A DNA stretch of 13,237 bases from RGIG3009 sp045653425 (GTDB lineage Bacteria; Bacillota; Clostridia; Oscillospirales; Acutalibacteraceae). Positions 1 through 7,280 of this stretch are shown here, piece after piece; within the stretch, counting starts at the first letter, position 1, and the number at the start of each line of letters is the position of its first letter. The stretch lies in the NCBI GenBank assembly GCA_045653425.1, contig JAZOLU010000019.1, positions 1-13,237 of the forward strand. The letters are read 5' to 3'. Below the pieces are notes generated by a model, which was given only the letters and a program-made list of their open reading frames with translations, searched no databases and was not told where the DNA came from. The translations under genes were made by a program, and so were the position numbers.

Positions 1-1362
1 GTTGGCGGTGTCCATTATAAGTATTTCGTCGGGCTGGCCGTCGTTGTTGCTATCGTGCCATACAACGAAACCGCCAGCGGTTCCCGTTATAACGTCGGAC
101 GCTTCCGCAATTGCCGTTTCAATCGTACTTGCTCCAACGTAGTCCGTGGCAAGTTCCCAATCTTCTTCCGCGAAAACCTCCCCGGAAGTTCTTGGATTGG
201 TGCAACAATATAAGTCGTTGCTATCCGTCCACAAGTCCCCAACGTCATAAGGCGGAACGGGCGTGGAAATGAAGACGCGTTTCTTGCTTCCAACCTGGTT
301 AATGGCTTCCGCCGCCGCGCTTTCCGCTTCCGCAATTGCCTTGTTATTGTCCGCCAGCGTGTCCGTAATATTGGACTTGGGCGTTCCAAATTCTGTTTCT
401 ATGTAACGTCCCTTTAGCACGTCCCAAAGAACACGAATGCACTTGACCGTTGCGGTTATGCCCAACGGTTCAAAATACACGTTGACCATGTCGCACAAGT
501 CCACGCGGTCGAACAATTGCCCGCTTTGAACGAAATTCAAAGTAAAATTGCTTTCGGGCGTGGTTAAATTATGGCTTGCAATGTAAGTTGTCGCGTCGTT
601 GTCAAGGTCGGCAACGTCCGGCGTTGTTTGGTAATCGCTTGTCTTGTCAAGGATCAAAACGCGCTTTGTTCCACTTAAACCCGTCGCCACTTCGTTTCCG
701 ACAACCTTGGCGGCGTCCGCCTGGTAATAACACAAAACGTGTGTATAAAGGTTTGAAGCGTCTATTTCCTGGTTAAATTCCGTTAGGTTCTTTTTATAAC
801 GGATCGTTGCAATTGGCGTTGTAACGCCGCGGTGATCCTTAAGAACGCAAGCGAAATTGTCATAATGCCATTCGCCGCCGCCATATACGTCCAATAAACT
901 TCCCGTTTTTCCGCCAAACCAAGAACGAACGGAAGACGGCGCAGTTATGGCAAAGTCCCCCGCGGTCGTTTTTGTTGTGGAAATTGTGAAGTTTCCAGCC
1001 TGGGCGGACAAGACCGCGCATGCGCTGGCGCAATTGTTCGCCGTTCCGCTTGTGATCGGCTTCCCGCTTAATAAATAACTAACATGCTCCGCGGACACTT
1101 CAAAGCGGCCGTTCATTGCCTTTCCAACCTGGTATATGCGGAATAATTGTGCGTCGTCCGTGAAATTCGGCTTCGCCTTAATATAACGACCAACTTTTAT
1201 TTCGTCCGCGTGTATGCCCTGGGCGGCGTATGTAAGCGACAATTCAAACGACCCGTTGCGTTCTTCGTTAACGCTTGCCGCCAGCGTGTCCGTTAATGCT
1301 CCAATGCCGAAATGGCTTGGAACGGTGCCTTCGCTTATTGTGTCGTATAAAATCGGGATCAT
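1..1362 (-). CDS. Tail-tip / endopeptidase-type minor structural protein (Tal-like), C-terminus cut off by the window
   Basis: This frame is open from an ATG at 1362 to base 1: 454 codons, no stop, so the 3' end is missing. A GGGGAG ribosome site lies 9 nt upstream, and the Dit stop lies 18 nt upstream. The N-terminus (MIPILYDTISEG, then EERNGSFELSLTY near residue 40 and a RIYQVGKAMNGRFEVSAEHV stretch) matches the N-terminal domain of phage minor structural / prophage endopeptidase tail proteins, which form the tail-tip hub below Dit. A small PPYDVGDLW domain with a Cys pair follows near residues 358-412; such domains are common in tail-tip proteins. The last residues visible contain DSNNDGQPDE (437-446), which looks like a DxNxDG calcium-binding loop. 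Any lytic or receptor-binding domain would lie beyond the window. Family placement is from recognition; enzymatic activity is not shown by the visible part. Confidence 0.87.
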   Translation of the reverse strand, partial: MIPILYDTISEGTVPSHFGIGALTDTLAASVNEERNGSFELSLTYAAQGIHADEIKVGRYIKAKPNFTDDAQLFRIYQVGKAMNGRFEVSAEHVSYLLSGKPITSGTANNCASACAVLSAQAGNFTISTTKTTAGDFAITAPSSVRSWFGGKTGSLLDVYGGGEWHYDNFACVLKDHRGVTTPIATIRYKKNLTEFNQEIDASNLYTHVLCYYQADAAKVVGNEVATGLSGTKRVLILDKTSDYQTTPDVADLDNDATTYIASHNLTTPESNFTLNFVQSGQLFDRVDLCDMVNVYFEPLGITATVKCIRVLWDVLKGRYIETEFGTPKSNITDTLADNNKAIAEAESAAAEAINQVGSKKRVFISTPVPPYDVGDLWTDSNDLYCCTNPRTSGEVFAEEDWELATDYVGASTIETAIAEASDVITGTAGGFVVWHDSNNDGQPDEILIMDTAN

Positions 1363-1380
1363 TTGCCAATACTCCCCTTG

Positions 1381-2151
1381 TTAAATAGTGAAATAACGCG
1401 GCGTGATTGTAACCTTGTTTAAAGTTCCCGACACGGAAACGCCCACGCCGTTGGAACCTGGAACAATTACCGGGAATGCTCCCGTTATTTTGTCGTTCTT
1501 GTTTTCCGCGGTTAGGCGGTAAGCGTTCATTGTTTCGCAATCAATGTTTATATAGTCGGTAACGTCCGCCGCGATCGAAACGCCGTTGATTGAAACCGTA
1601 ACGGTTCCAGCCGCTTCGATATGAATTAACGGCTTGCTTGCAAACAATGTCGGGTTCGTAAGCGTGTCCCCGTTGTTTACTTCAATTGGCGTTTCCGCGT
1701 CCTTGTAAAACCTTTCCGGGCGGCATGTGAACGACAACGTGCTTCTTCCGTACTGCGTTAACTCATTCGTGAATTCGTTCCCGCCCGAATAGTAAGCAAG
1801 GCGGAAAGTATCGGGTTCGAAGTTGTCTTCCAAACGTGTATAACCGCTTTGGGAATAAAGCCACGCCGTAATTGCGTTTATTCTTTCCGCCAGCGTTCCC
1901 GTTATTCCGCCGCCGCTTTCGGGTTGTTCGTCTTCCGCGATCCAAACGTCATAACTTCGGATCACGTCGTCAAATGAACCATCTTGGAACAAAATGGAAC
2001 CGTTACGCCCCGGCACGGTGAAGACGTCCGCCCTTTTAACGGGCTTGTCAAAAACGGCGGCCCCACCAATTACCATGCCATAATTGGTGGACGGCTCGCC
2101 GCCATATACTATTAGGCCTTGCCTATTAGTAAGCGTATTATAATCAAGCAT
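1381..2151 (-). CDS. Distal tail protein (Dit), phage tail family
   Basis: The protein has 256 residues, the usual size for a siphovirus Dit. It forms the hexameric ring joining the tail tube end to the tail-tip protein. The N-terminal part carries the sequence FTVPGRNGSILFQDGSFDD, typical of the Sipho_tail N-terminal barrel, followed by an RSYDVWIA strand and a CRPERFYKD segment near the middle. This matches the N-terminal half of Dit proteins, while the C-terminal half is a beta-rich galectin-like region. The start overlaps the end of the tape measure gene by 8 nt and is preceded by a purine stretch (GGAAGGGGG) 6 nt upstream, so it is probably translationally coupled. Position between tape measure and tail-tip protein is the canonical one and supports the call independently of sequence. 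Confidence 0.88.
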   Translation of the reverse strand: MLDYNTLTNRQGLIVYGGEPSTNYGMVIGGAAVFDKPVKRADVFTVPGRNGSILFQDGSFDDVIRSYDVWIAEDEQPESGGGITGTLAERINAITAWLYSQSGYTRLEDNFEPDTFRLAYYSGGNEFTNELTQYGRSTLSFTCRPERFYKDAETPIEVNNGDTLTNPTLFASKPLIHIEAAGTVTVSINGVSIAADVTDYINIDCETMNAYRLTAENKNDKITGAFPVIVPGSNGVGVSVSGTLNKVTITPRYFTI

Positions 2152-4129
2152 AAACGGCCCCCTTCCGTGCGGTCATTTGTTCAAGTTTGACGGCAATAAC
2201 ATTCGCCAATTCGTTAACGTCTTGGCCTTCCGCGCCATAAATGTTCAACGTTATATTGCCGTTGTTTACCGTGCTTGTGTTCCCAAGTGCGCCCGTCGGG
2301 CCGTATGCCGTAATATTTGCCGACATTCCGCTTGCGAAGTCTTGAACGGCGGCTTCCACTTTGGGAATGCCCGCTTCAATTCCCGAAACAAACAAGTTCA
2401 CGAAGTCGGGCGCCCAAGTATCGGCGTCCGCCAGCGGCCCCGCGTCCGGCACGGAAAAGTGCAAGAATTTGGCAATGTAATTCTTCGCCAGGTCTTTTAT
2501 GGCGTTGCCAAGGTCTTTCGCCTTCTTCTTAATTCCGTCAATAAAGTTCTTAATCATGTCGGAACCCCAAGTTATGGCGGACTTTCCCCAACCCAATATT
2601 GTTGTTTTGGCCGCCGTGAATGCTTCCGTTAACTTGCCAGGCAAAGCGCCAAACCACGTTTTTATTCCGTCCCAAACGGAAGCAAGCCAAGGCCCAATTC
2701 GTCCAATTAACTTTCCGCCCCAATCTTTTATTAGGTTGCCCGTATTTGTAAGAACGTTCAAAACTGCTTTTGCAAGTTCGGGAATTGCCTTGACGATCGC
2801 AACCGCCACGGCTCCAATTATGTAAAGGGTGCTTTGAATTATCATGTTTACGTTTTTGGGTTCGCAAAGCGAAGCGGCTATTTGCCCAATTACGTTCACC
2901 AATGCCGGAAGGATCACGGGCAAGGCGCTTGCCAGATTTTCCGCCAGGGTGCTAACAAGGGCAAGAATTCCGTCCACAAATGTTTTCACATTGTCCCCGC
3001 TTGCCAGCCAAGTAACAAGTTCCTTCGCCATGTCCACAAGTGCGGACACAATAACGGGCAAACTATTAAACAACGCCATTCCGACGCCCTTAAGTCCTTC
3101 CGTGATCGCTGGCGTTAATTGGGGAATTAGGGCGGTAAGTGTAACAATGGCCTGGTTCAAAAAGCCGAAAATCGAAGTTACCAGCCCCGGAAGCATTGGC
3201 CCGAAGCCTTCAATCAAGGAATTAACCAAGACGCTTGCCAAGGAAAAGAATTGCGGTGCCATTGCCGTAAGGTTGGAAATGACACTTTGCAAGCCCTGGC
3301 GTATTTGTTCAATTCCGCCATTGCCCGAAAAGACGCCCGAAAGGCCGTTCATTACTTGACTAATACCGGGCAAGAATTGACCGACCATGTTGTTTTTAAC
3401 GCCCGTCAAAGCGGTTTGCATGTTTTGCAATTCGTCCTTATAACTTGCGGCCGCCTTTACTGCGTCGTCGGACATTACGCCGCCAAGTTCATGGACTTTT
3501 TGGCGCATTGCTTCCGTGTCGGAAGCGCTGGCGTTCAAAAGGCTTCCCAATTCAACGGCGCCCTTGCCAAGTAACTTGTTCGCCAAAACGGTTCGTTGTC
3601 CTTGGTCTTCCACGCCTTGCAAGCCCTTAATTGTTGCCGCGAAGACTTCTTCCGTTGACATTTTCGAAAGGTCTTGTTGACTAATGCCAAGGGCCTTAAA
3701 TGCGTCGTCGCCGCTTTCCGCGGCCTTCGTAAGTTTAAGCATAGACGTTTTCATTGCGTCTATGCTTGAACCATTATGTTGAAGAATGAAGTCCCATTCC
3801 TGGTATGCCTGGGCGGAAATGCCCATTTTTTGGCTATTCTTGTCGATCGCGTCCCCGTATGCCGCCACGTCGTTGGCCGCGCCAACAAATGCCTTGCCCG
3901 TTGCCACGGCGCCCGCCGTTGCCGCCGCCATGGCTCCGCCAATAACGGCCGCGGTCGTTTTTAAACCTTTTGCCAGGCTTTCACCAAAAGACTTGCCGGA
4001 CTTTTCGCCCGCTTCCTTGCTGGCGGTTTCCGTTACGCCCGTAAGTTCGGCGGTAATTGTCTTTTGGCTTCCTTCCAAACTTGGAACGATTGTGACATAC
4101 GCCCGCGCAACTTCGATATGATCCGCCAT
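2144..4129 (-). CDS. Tail tape measure protein
   Basis: The product has 661 residues from the ATG at 4129. An ATG 24 nt further upstream (4153) is in frame, but the later one has a perfect GGGAGG site 8 nt away and avoids overlap with the tail chaperone gene, so I use it. The protein lies along the tail lumen, sets tail length and is ejected with DNA. It shows an Ala/Gly-rich hydrophobic stretch near residues 53-78, a helical Ser/Thr/Lys-rich region to about 270, a central block of regular 22-24-residue hydrophobic helical units including two 46-residue repeats (357-448), a membrane-like segment near 435-456, and a C-terminal region with FLHFSVPDAGPLADADTWAP near 553-575, which is typical of Clostridia-type tape measures. 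At about 1.5 angstrom per residue it would give a tail near 100 nm. This is short for the family but normal for small siphoviruses. Confidence 0.93.
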   Translation of the reverse strand: MADHIEVARAYVTIVPSLEGSQKTITAELTGVTETASKEAGEKSGKSFGESLAKGLKTTAAVIGGAMAAATAGAVATGKAFVGAANDVAAYGDAIDKNSQKMGISAQAYQEWDFILQHNGSSIDAMKTSMLKLTKAAESGDDAFKALGISQQDLSKMSTEEVFAATIKGLQGVEDQGQRTVLANKLLGKGAVELGSLLNASASDTEAMRQKVHELGGVMSDDAVKAAASYKDELQNMQTALTGVKNNMVGQFLPGISQVMNGLSGVFSGNGGIEQIRQGLQSVISNLTAMAPQFFSLASVLVNSLIEGFGPMLPGLVTSIFGFLNQAIVTLTALIPQLTPAITEGLKGVGMALFNSLPVIVSALVDMAKELVTWLASGDNVKTFVDGILALVSTLAENLASALPVILPALVNVIGQIAASLCEPKNVNMIIQSTLYIIGAVAVAIVKAIPELAKAVLNVLTNTGNLIKDWGGKLIGRIGPWLASVWDGIKTWFGALPGKLTEAFTAAKTTILGWGKSAITWGSDMIKNFIDGIKKKAKDLGNAIKDLAKNYIAKFLHFSVPDAGPLADADTWAPDFVNLFVSGIEAGIPKVEAAVQDFASGMSANITAYGPTGALGNTSTVNNGNITLNIYGAEGQDVNELANVIAVKLEQMTARKGAVYA

Positions 4130-4131
4130 TG

Positions 4132-4796
4132 TTAATGCCTCCCGTTTATCCATTCGCGCAGTTTGTCCACGGGCATTGCACCGCTTCCAAGTTTGCGCGT
4201 GTTTTTATGTTCTTCCTTCCCCGGTCTTGGGTAAGGTTTATTATTTGCCTTCTTTTTGCCGCCGCTGGCCCACGCCACAAGGTCGGCATGTATTACTTGC
4301 AATAGGTCGAAAATATCCGCAAGAATAATGTTGGTTTGAAGTGTCGTTTCCCAACCCGTGGACTTGCCCAATTCCTTGGCAAGTGCGGAATTTGTCCCCA
4401 AATGCTTAATGAACGAATAAAGGGAAGCCCACGGAAGGGCTTCCCCAACGTCGTCCAATTGGTAGCATGTCCGCGTCATAAGGTCATAATTTAAGGCCCC
4501 GCCGTGCGCTTCAACGAAGCGGGCAAGGCCAATTATTCCCCCGTTGTCATGCCACTAATGTGTTCGTTTTCTTTTGCCCACGCCTGGGCAATCTGATTTT
4601 GGGCGCCGACCGTAAGGCCGTCCCAAAGTTCGGCGCCAAGGTGTAAACGAAAGAAGTCTTCAAGGGCTTTTTGGGTGTCCAACTTTTCAAGTTCGGAACG
4701 CTTTAAACCCGTTGCCAGCGGCACGGAATAAACTGCGCCGTCAATTTCGAATTCGATTACGTCCTTGGTGTTTTCAATTTTAATAGGGTTTGGCAT
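4132..4796 (-). CDS. Tail assembly chaperone GT, made by -1 ribosomal frameshift
   Basis: The downstream reading frame (bases 4539 to 4132) lies in the -1 frame relative to the G gene and is open with no stop from the slip site. If the ribosome slips at the G run (4542-4538), the product joins the first 86 residues of G to IIGLARFVEAHGG..., giving about 221 residues. The joined region reads LMTRTCYQLDDVG, then an ILADIFDLLQVIHADLVAW stretch and KPYPRPGK, which is recognisable as the second tail-chaperone domain of actinobacteriophage and related phages. The first ATG of this frame (4479) has no ribosome site, so frameshifting is the likely only route of expression. G and GT together bring tail tube subunits onto the tape measure, as lambda gpG and gpGT do. 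The G/GT arrangement is known from family precedent; the slip itself is inferred. Confidence 0.85.
4495..4530 (-). promoter_or_regulatory. Stem-loop downstream of the slip site, likely frameshift stimulator
   Basis: In mRNA orientation GGCCUUGCC (4530-4522) can pair with GGCGGGGCC (4503-4495) through seven Watson-Crick pairs and two G-U pairs. This leads, after a CAC bulge on the 3' side, into CGCUUC / GAAGCG around a GUU loop (4521-4507). The whole is about 15 base pairs and begins roughly 7 nt after the G run, a spacing normal for frameshift stimulators. I see no clear pseudoknot partner. Confidence 0.65.
4533..4796 (-). CDS. Tail assembly chaperone G (unshifted product)
   Basis: This short acidic protein of 87 residues lies between tail tube and tape measure, the fixed place of tail assembly chaperone genes. 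It begins MPNPIKIENTKDVIEFEIDG, has a helical region rich in Leu, Lys and Glu, and ends ...SGMTTGE at a TAA. A GGAGG site sits 7 nt before the ATG, 24 nt after the tail tube stop. The protein is expected to be made in excess over GT and to be absent from mature virions. Its last sense codons are ACG GGG GAA, which form the frameshift site. Sequence similarity alone would not identify this protein; the context and the linked second chaperone frame make the call firm. Confidence 0.85.
   Translation of the reverse strand: MPNPIKIENTKDVIEFEIDGAVYSVPLATGLKRSELEKLDTQKALEDFFRLHLGAELWDGLTVGAQNQIAQAWAKENEHISGMTTGE
4536..4544 (-). promoter_or_regulatory. -1 ribosomal frameshift (slippery) site in the tail chaperone gene
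   Basis: In gene orientation the sequence is ACG GGG GAA TAA. The run of five G lets the GGG-decoding tRNA slip back one base and still pair with GGG, after which GGA ATA ATT GGC is read in the -1 frame and translation continues to 4132. The G-gene stop is only one codon downstream. The A-site GAA would pair poorly after slipping, so a P-site slip is more likely than a tandem slip. G-run slip sites are known in tail chaperone genes of other phages. Confidence 0.78.
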
Positions 4797-4820
4797 GGTA
4801 AAACCTCCGAATAAGATTGG

Positions 4821-5378
4821 TTATGAACCCAACTGGCCGTTGTCCTTCATAAAGACCCACGAAGCGGCTTCGATCGTTGCCGTCCATGTGATCGCTTCCG
4901 TTGGCGAAAATGCCACGTCGTCAACTTCGCGGACAATTCCGCGGGTTGTTCCCAACATGAGCATGTCGTCACCGTCCTTCATAATGAAAAGGAATGCGGC
5001 GGGTGAAGCACTAACGCCGGGCGCAACTTCCACGCTAACAAGGTCGCCGTGTGTCCCGTCGGCGGCAACGACGGAAACGTTGGAAGCGCCAAAAAGTGTT
5101 TCTAACGTTTTCTGTGTCGTGTACATAAGGGGTGCCGTTACGGTGCCGCCTTCGTCGCCCGCAACAAGTCTTTCAACTTCCTTGGCCCAATTGCGTAACG
5201 GTTCGCTATCCTTGCCCGTTGCCCAAGTGATCCCGTCGGCGGTAACTGCGCCCACTTCCGTCCAAGAAGCAAGTCCCGTTGTGTCGCCGGGAAAATCGGG
5301 AAGCGCGGTGGAAGCCGGGGCCGTGTAAAACATGCCCGAAGCAAGACCAATGCCCAAATTTACATTATTTGTTGCCAT
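4821..5378 (-). CDS. Major tail (tube) protein
   Basis: The 185-residue product is of ordinary size for a tail tube subunit, which stacks as hexameric rings around the tape measure. It begins MATNNVNLGIGLASGMFYTA, then has DTTGLASWTEVGAVTADGI, which is characteristic of tube proteins of actinobacteriophage-like and Clostridia siphoviruses. A central Gly/Thr/Val-rich beta region and a C-terminal strand TEAITWTATIEAASW complete the usual fold. The start has TTAGGAGT 8 nt upstream and lies 18 nt after the tail terminator stop. The position just before the frameshifting chaperone pair is the canonical one. Confidence 0.88.
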   Translation of the reverse strand: MATNNVNLGIGLASGMFYTAPASTALPDFPGDTTGLASWTEVGAVTADGITWATGKDSEPLRNWAKEVERLVAGDEGGTVTAPLMYTTQKTLETLFGASNVSVVAADGTHGDLVSVEVAPGVSASPAAFLFIMKDGDDMLMLGTTRGIVREVDDVAFSPTEAITWTATIEAASWVFMKDNGQLGS

Positions 5379-5396
5379 GATTTTTTACTCCTAAAC

Positions 5397-5792
5397 TTAA
5401 GATTTTGGGGAAATTCCGTGCGTTATGCGGTGCGCCGTTACAAGAACGGTGGCCGTGCATAATTTCAGATCGGGGCGCACGGGGTCGGCCCCCCAATTAG
5501 CCAAATTGTTAATTGTTGCATTGCGAATGGCGCCTTCCTGGTTCCTTGCTTGTTCTTCAAGAAGTCCCAAGGCGTCGTTCAAGTATTCCAGCGCGTCCGC
5601 GTCGGTTTCCGCCCTGGCGCTTAATGATACGGTGAACGTGTCAATTGTGTTCCCGGTGCTTCCGCCCGTCGCCGTAACCATTACGCACGGCAAGGCGAAG
5701 TTTGCCGGAAGCGGTCGAACGTAAACGTTCAAATAAGCGCTTAAGGCAAGACGAATTTCGTTTTCAATGTCAACGGGTTTTAAAATATTCAT
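5397..5792 (-). CDS. Tail terminator (tail-to-head joining) protein
   Basis: This 131-residue protein begins MNILKPVDIENEIRLALSAY and has an alternating strand-helix-strand pattern (VYVRPLP, FTVSLSARAETDADALEYLNDAL, TATVLVTAHRI). That pattern, the size, and the position directly before the tail tube gene fit tail terminator proteins of the gpU/gp17 type, which cap the grown tail and bind the neck. The ATG overlaps the previous gene's stop as ATGA (4 nt), implying translational coupling. Function is from family pattern and synteny; no catalytic residues are expected. Confidence 0.75.
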   Translation of the reverse strand: MNILKPVDIENEIRLALSAYLNVYVRPLPANFALPCVMVTATGGSTGNTIDTFTVSLSARAETDADALEYLNDALGLLEEQARNQEGAIRNATINNLANWGADPVRPDLKLCTATVLVTAHRITHGISPKS

Positions 5793-6055
5793 TGTAAGGC
5801 CCTCAAAAGTGCGTTGTCTTCCGCTTCCGCGGTGCTTGCTTCCTTGTCCGACGCAGTAACAAAACCGATCCAGCGGCCGCCGCCATAACCGCCCACCTGG
5901 GTCGTGGCGCGGAAACCGTCCCCGCCCCTTGTGTTATTGGCGTTTGCTTTGTCCGCAATGTCGTTTGTTACGCTTTGAACAAGATCGTGGCAACCTTCCG
6001 AAAGTAATATTTGTCGGAACCCGTCCGAATTGAAAACTATTCTTCCACTTGCCAT
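5789..6055 (-). CDS. Small neck / HK97 gp10-like tail completion protein
   Basis: The product has 88 residues and begins MASGRIVFNSDGFRQILLS, continues with a short helix (HDLVQSVTNDIADKANA), then a Gly-rich stretch and ends with an acidic Ala-rich helix. Short proteins with this beginning occupy the slot between the head-closure and tail terminator genes in actinobacteriophage-type genomes and are usually called minor tail, neck or gp10-like proteins. A GGGAGGG site lies 7 nt before the ATG and overlaps the end of the stopper gene. The precise structural role is not established by the sequence; the neck assignment rests on synteny. Confidence 0.65.
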   Translation of the reverse strand: MASGRIVFNSDGFRQILLSEGCHDLVQSVTNDIADKANANNTRGGDGFRATTQVGGYGGGRWIGFVTASDKEASTAEAEDNALLRALQ

Positions 6056-6058
6056 GTG

Positions 6059-6400
6059 TTAACCCTCCCAACGGATCAAGTTTAATTGAATGTTCGAAAG
6101 ATTAAAGGCGGCTTTCCACGCCTTCGGTTCGCCGTTTATCGTGTAAACGTCGCCGCCGTAAATAATGCGGTCGCCCGCCTTTACGTCGGAACCTTCGGGA
6201 AGATACGCCGTCAACTGCTCACTAACGCCAAGAACGCGCCCGTCTTGTGACAAGGTCGTTGCCGACGGTTGCACGGAACAACCCGTTATTTTTTTGGTCG
6301 AAACTGCGCTTGCGTCCCAATCGGGAACGACGGAACCGCGAACGGTTTTGGTGCCAGGTCGAACGCGTGTTATTTCGTCGTTACAAAATGACGGAAGCAT
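6059..6400 (-). CDS. Head closure / head-to-tail stopper protein
   Basis: This 113-residue protein begins MLPSFCNDEITRVRPGTKTV, continues VPDWDASA, CSVQPSATTLSQDGR and SEQLTAYLPEGSDVKAGD, and ends with an IIYGGDVYTINGEP strand pair. It matches the head-to-tail stopper family (SPP1 gp16-like head closure) seen in many actinobacteriophages. The protein plugs the portal-connector channel after DNA packaging and gives the tail its docking surface. Its ATG follows the connector stop directly (TAA-ATG) and an AAGGGGGTG site lies inside the end of that gene, so translation is coupled. Size and order are standard. Confidence 0.8.
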   Translation of the reverse strand: MLPSFCNDEITRVRPGTKTVRGSVVPDWDASAVSTKKITGCSVQPSATTLSQDGRVLGVSEQLTAYLPEGSDVKAGDRIIYGGDVYTINGEPKAWKAAFNLSNIQLNLIRWEG

Positions 6401-7078
6401 TTAAAACACCCCCTTAATTTTGTAAGGCGCCAACGCGTCCCTTGTGTCGTTTGCCAATGCGGTGGAACCTTTACCAGCCCAAGAAGCATTATAAGACACG
6501 GAAACGCCGCCAGCGGCTTCCGAATTAACGCCGTAAGTGTTCGTTAACGCGTGAACAACTCCGTTGCATGCAACTTCCTTGATTAAAGGAATGGCCGCGT
6601 CCGTGAAACCCGCCGTATATTTAACGAACAACTTTGACTTTCGGTCAAGTGATCCGACGTCGTAAACCTTAAGCATTCCGCCGCCAAGTCCCCAATCGAA
6701 GCGCGTGGGGTCGGTTATAATTTCGCCGTCCCAATCGTCTTCTTCCGAATTCCAAACCGCGTTTATAACAACTTTTTCAACGTTTGTTACAAATGTGGCG
6801 GGCAACTGTATTAGAAGATCGCCACCAATGAACGCGTCGCGCAAGTCGTGGACATTGTAAAGCATGCCGCAATCAAGGGAAGGCGCAACGTGCCAGCCAC
6901 AAAAGTTCCGAATGGCCGCCGACGCGCTGGCAATGTTTGAAGCAATGCGCGTGTCGGTCGTGCCAAACTTCCCGTTTGTGAAGTTTGCAAAGTCCGTTGC
7001 GTTTATAAGGTTGGGCAAGGCTTCCGCGTCGTAGATATAACCCCACGGCGAAAGGTTGCCATGTTCGAATTCGCCCAT
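6401..7078 (-). CDS. Head-tail connector / adaptor protein (HK97 gp6-like)
   Basis: I place the start at the ATG at 7078, giving 225 residues MGEFEHGNLS...; the frame is open further upstream to 7225, but that part overlaps the preceding small gene and reads as a low-complexity Arg/Glu/Lys shadow. The ATG shares one base with that gene's stop (TAATG). The segment TDTRIASNIASASAAIRNFC matches the helical start of gp6-like connectors, and the later part (FVKYTAGF, then KEVACNGVVHALTN) matches the C-terminal helices of this family. The protein forms a dodecameric ring beneath the portal. At 225 residues it is roughly twice the length of HK97 gp6 and carries an extra beta-rich insertion (about residues 70-150), as adaptor proteins of many Gram-positive phages do. 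Confidence 0.8.
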   Translation of the reverse strand: MGEFEHGNLSPWGYIYDAEALPNLINATDFANFTNGKFGTTDTRIASNIASASAAIRNFCGWHVAPSLDCGMLYNVHDLRDAFIGGDLLIQLPATFVTNVEKVVINAVWNSEEDDWDGEIITDPTRFDWGLGGGMLKVYDVGSLDRKSKLFVKYTAGFTDAAIPLIKEVACNGVVHALTNTYGVNSEAAGGVSVSYNASWAGKGSTALANDTRDALAPYKIKGVF

Positions 7079-7257
7079 TATTTTCCGCCGTCCTTCCTTG
7101 TCTTGTTTGCGGTCGCTTTCCTGGCCTTGTTCGCCGTTGCGGTCTTGGCTTTCGGCTCCGCTTTCGGTTCTTCGGTCTTTACGGGCTTGGTGTCTTCGTA
7201 GCCTTCCGGCGCCTTGTCCAACCAAACCTTGCGACCATTAACGGTATAGATTTTCAC
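7078..7257 (-). CDS. Small Lys/Ala-rich basic protein of unknown function, GTG start
   Basis: I choose the GTG at 7257 because a GGGAGG site lies 9 nt upstream; the frame's ATG at 7320 would put the gene across the capsid terminator. An ATG at 7266 is out of frame. The resulting 59-residue protein has a compact front (KIYTVNGRKVWLDKAPEGYE) and a basic, disordered-looking tail with repeated Lys-Pro/Ala steps and the near repeat ATANKARK / ATANKTRK. It sits between capsid and connector genes, where other phages carry head decoration, head fibre or unknown small proteins. A tail of this kind could bind DNA or capsid, but nothing in the sequence proves that. I do not recognise the family. Confidence 0.7.
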   Translation of the reverse strand: MKIYTVNGRKVWLDKAPEGYEDTKPVKTEEPKAEPKAKTATANKARKATANKTRKDGGK

Positions 7258-7280
7258 GGGTGCATGCCTCCCTTCTTTAG

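Noticed and set aside
4765..5328. A 187-codon + strand frame opposite the tail tube gene
   Set aside because: Antisense shadow of a well supported gene, Ser/Thr/Pro-rich, no ribosome site worth noting, no recognisable domain.
7079..7225. Longer start of the connector gene (49 extra residues)
   Set aside because: The extra part is low-complexity Arg/Gln/Glu that overlaps the small basic gene in another frame; the ATG at 7078 is coupled to that gene's stop.
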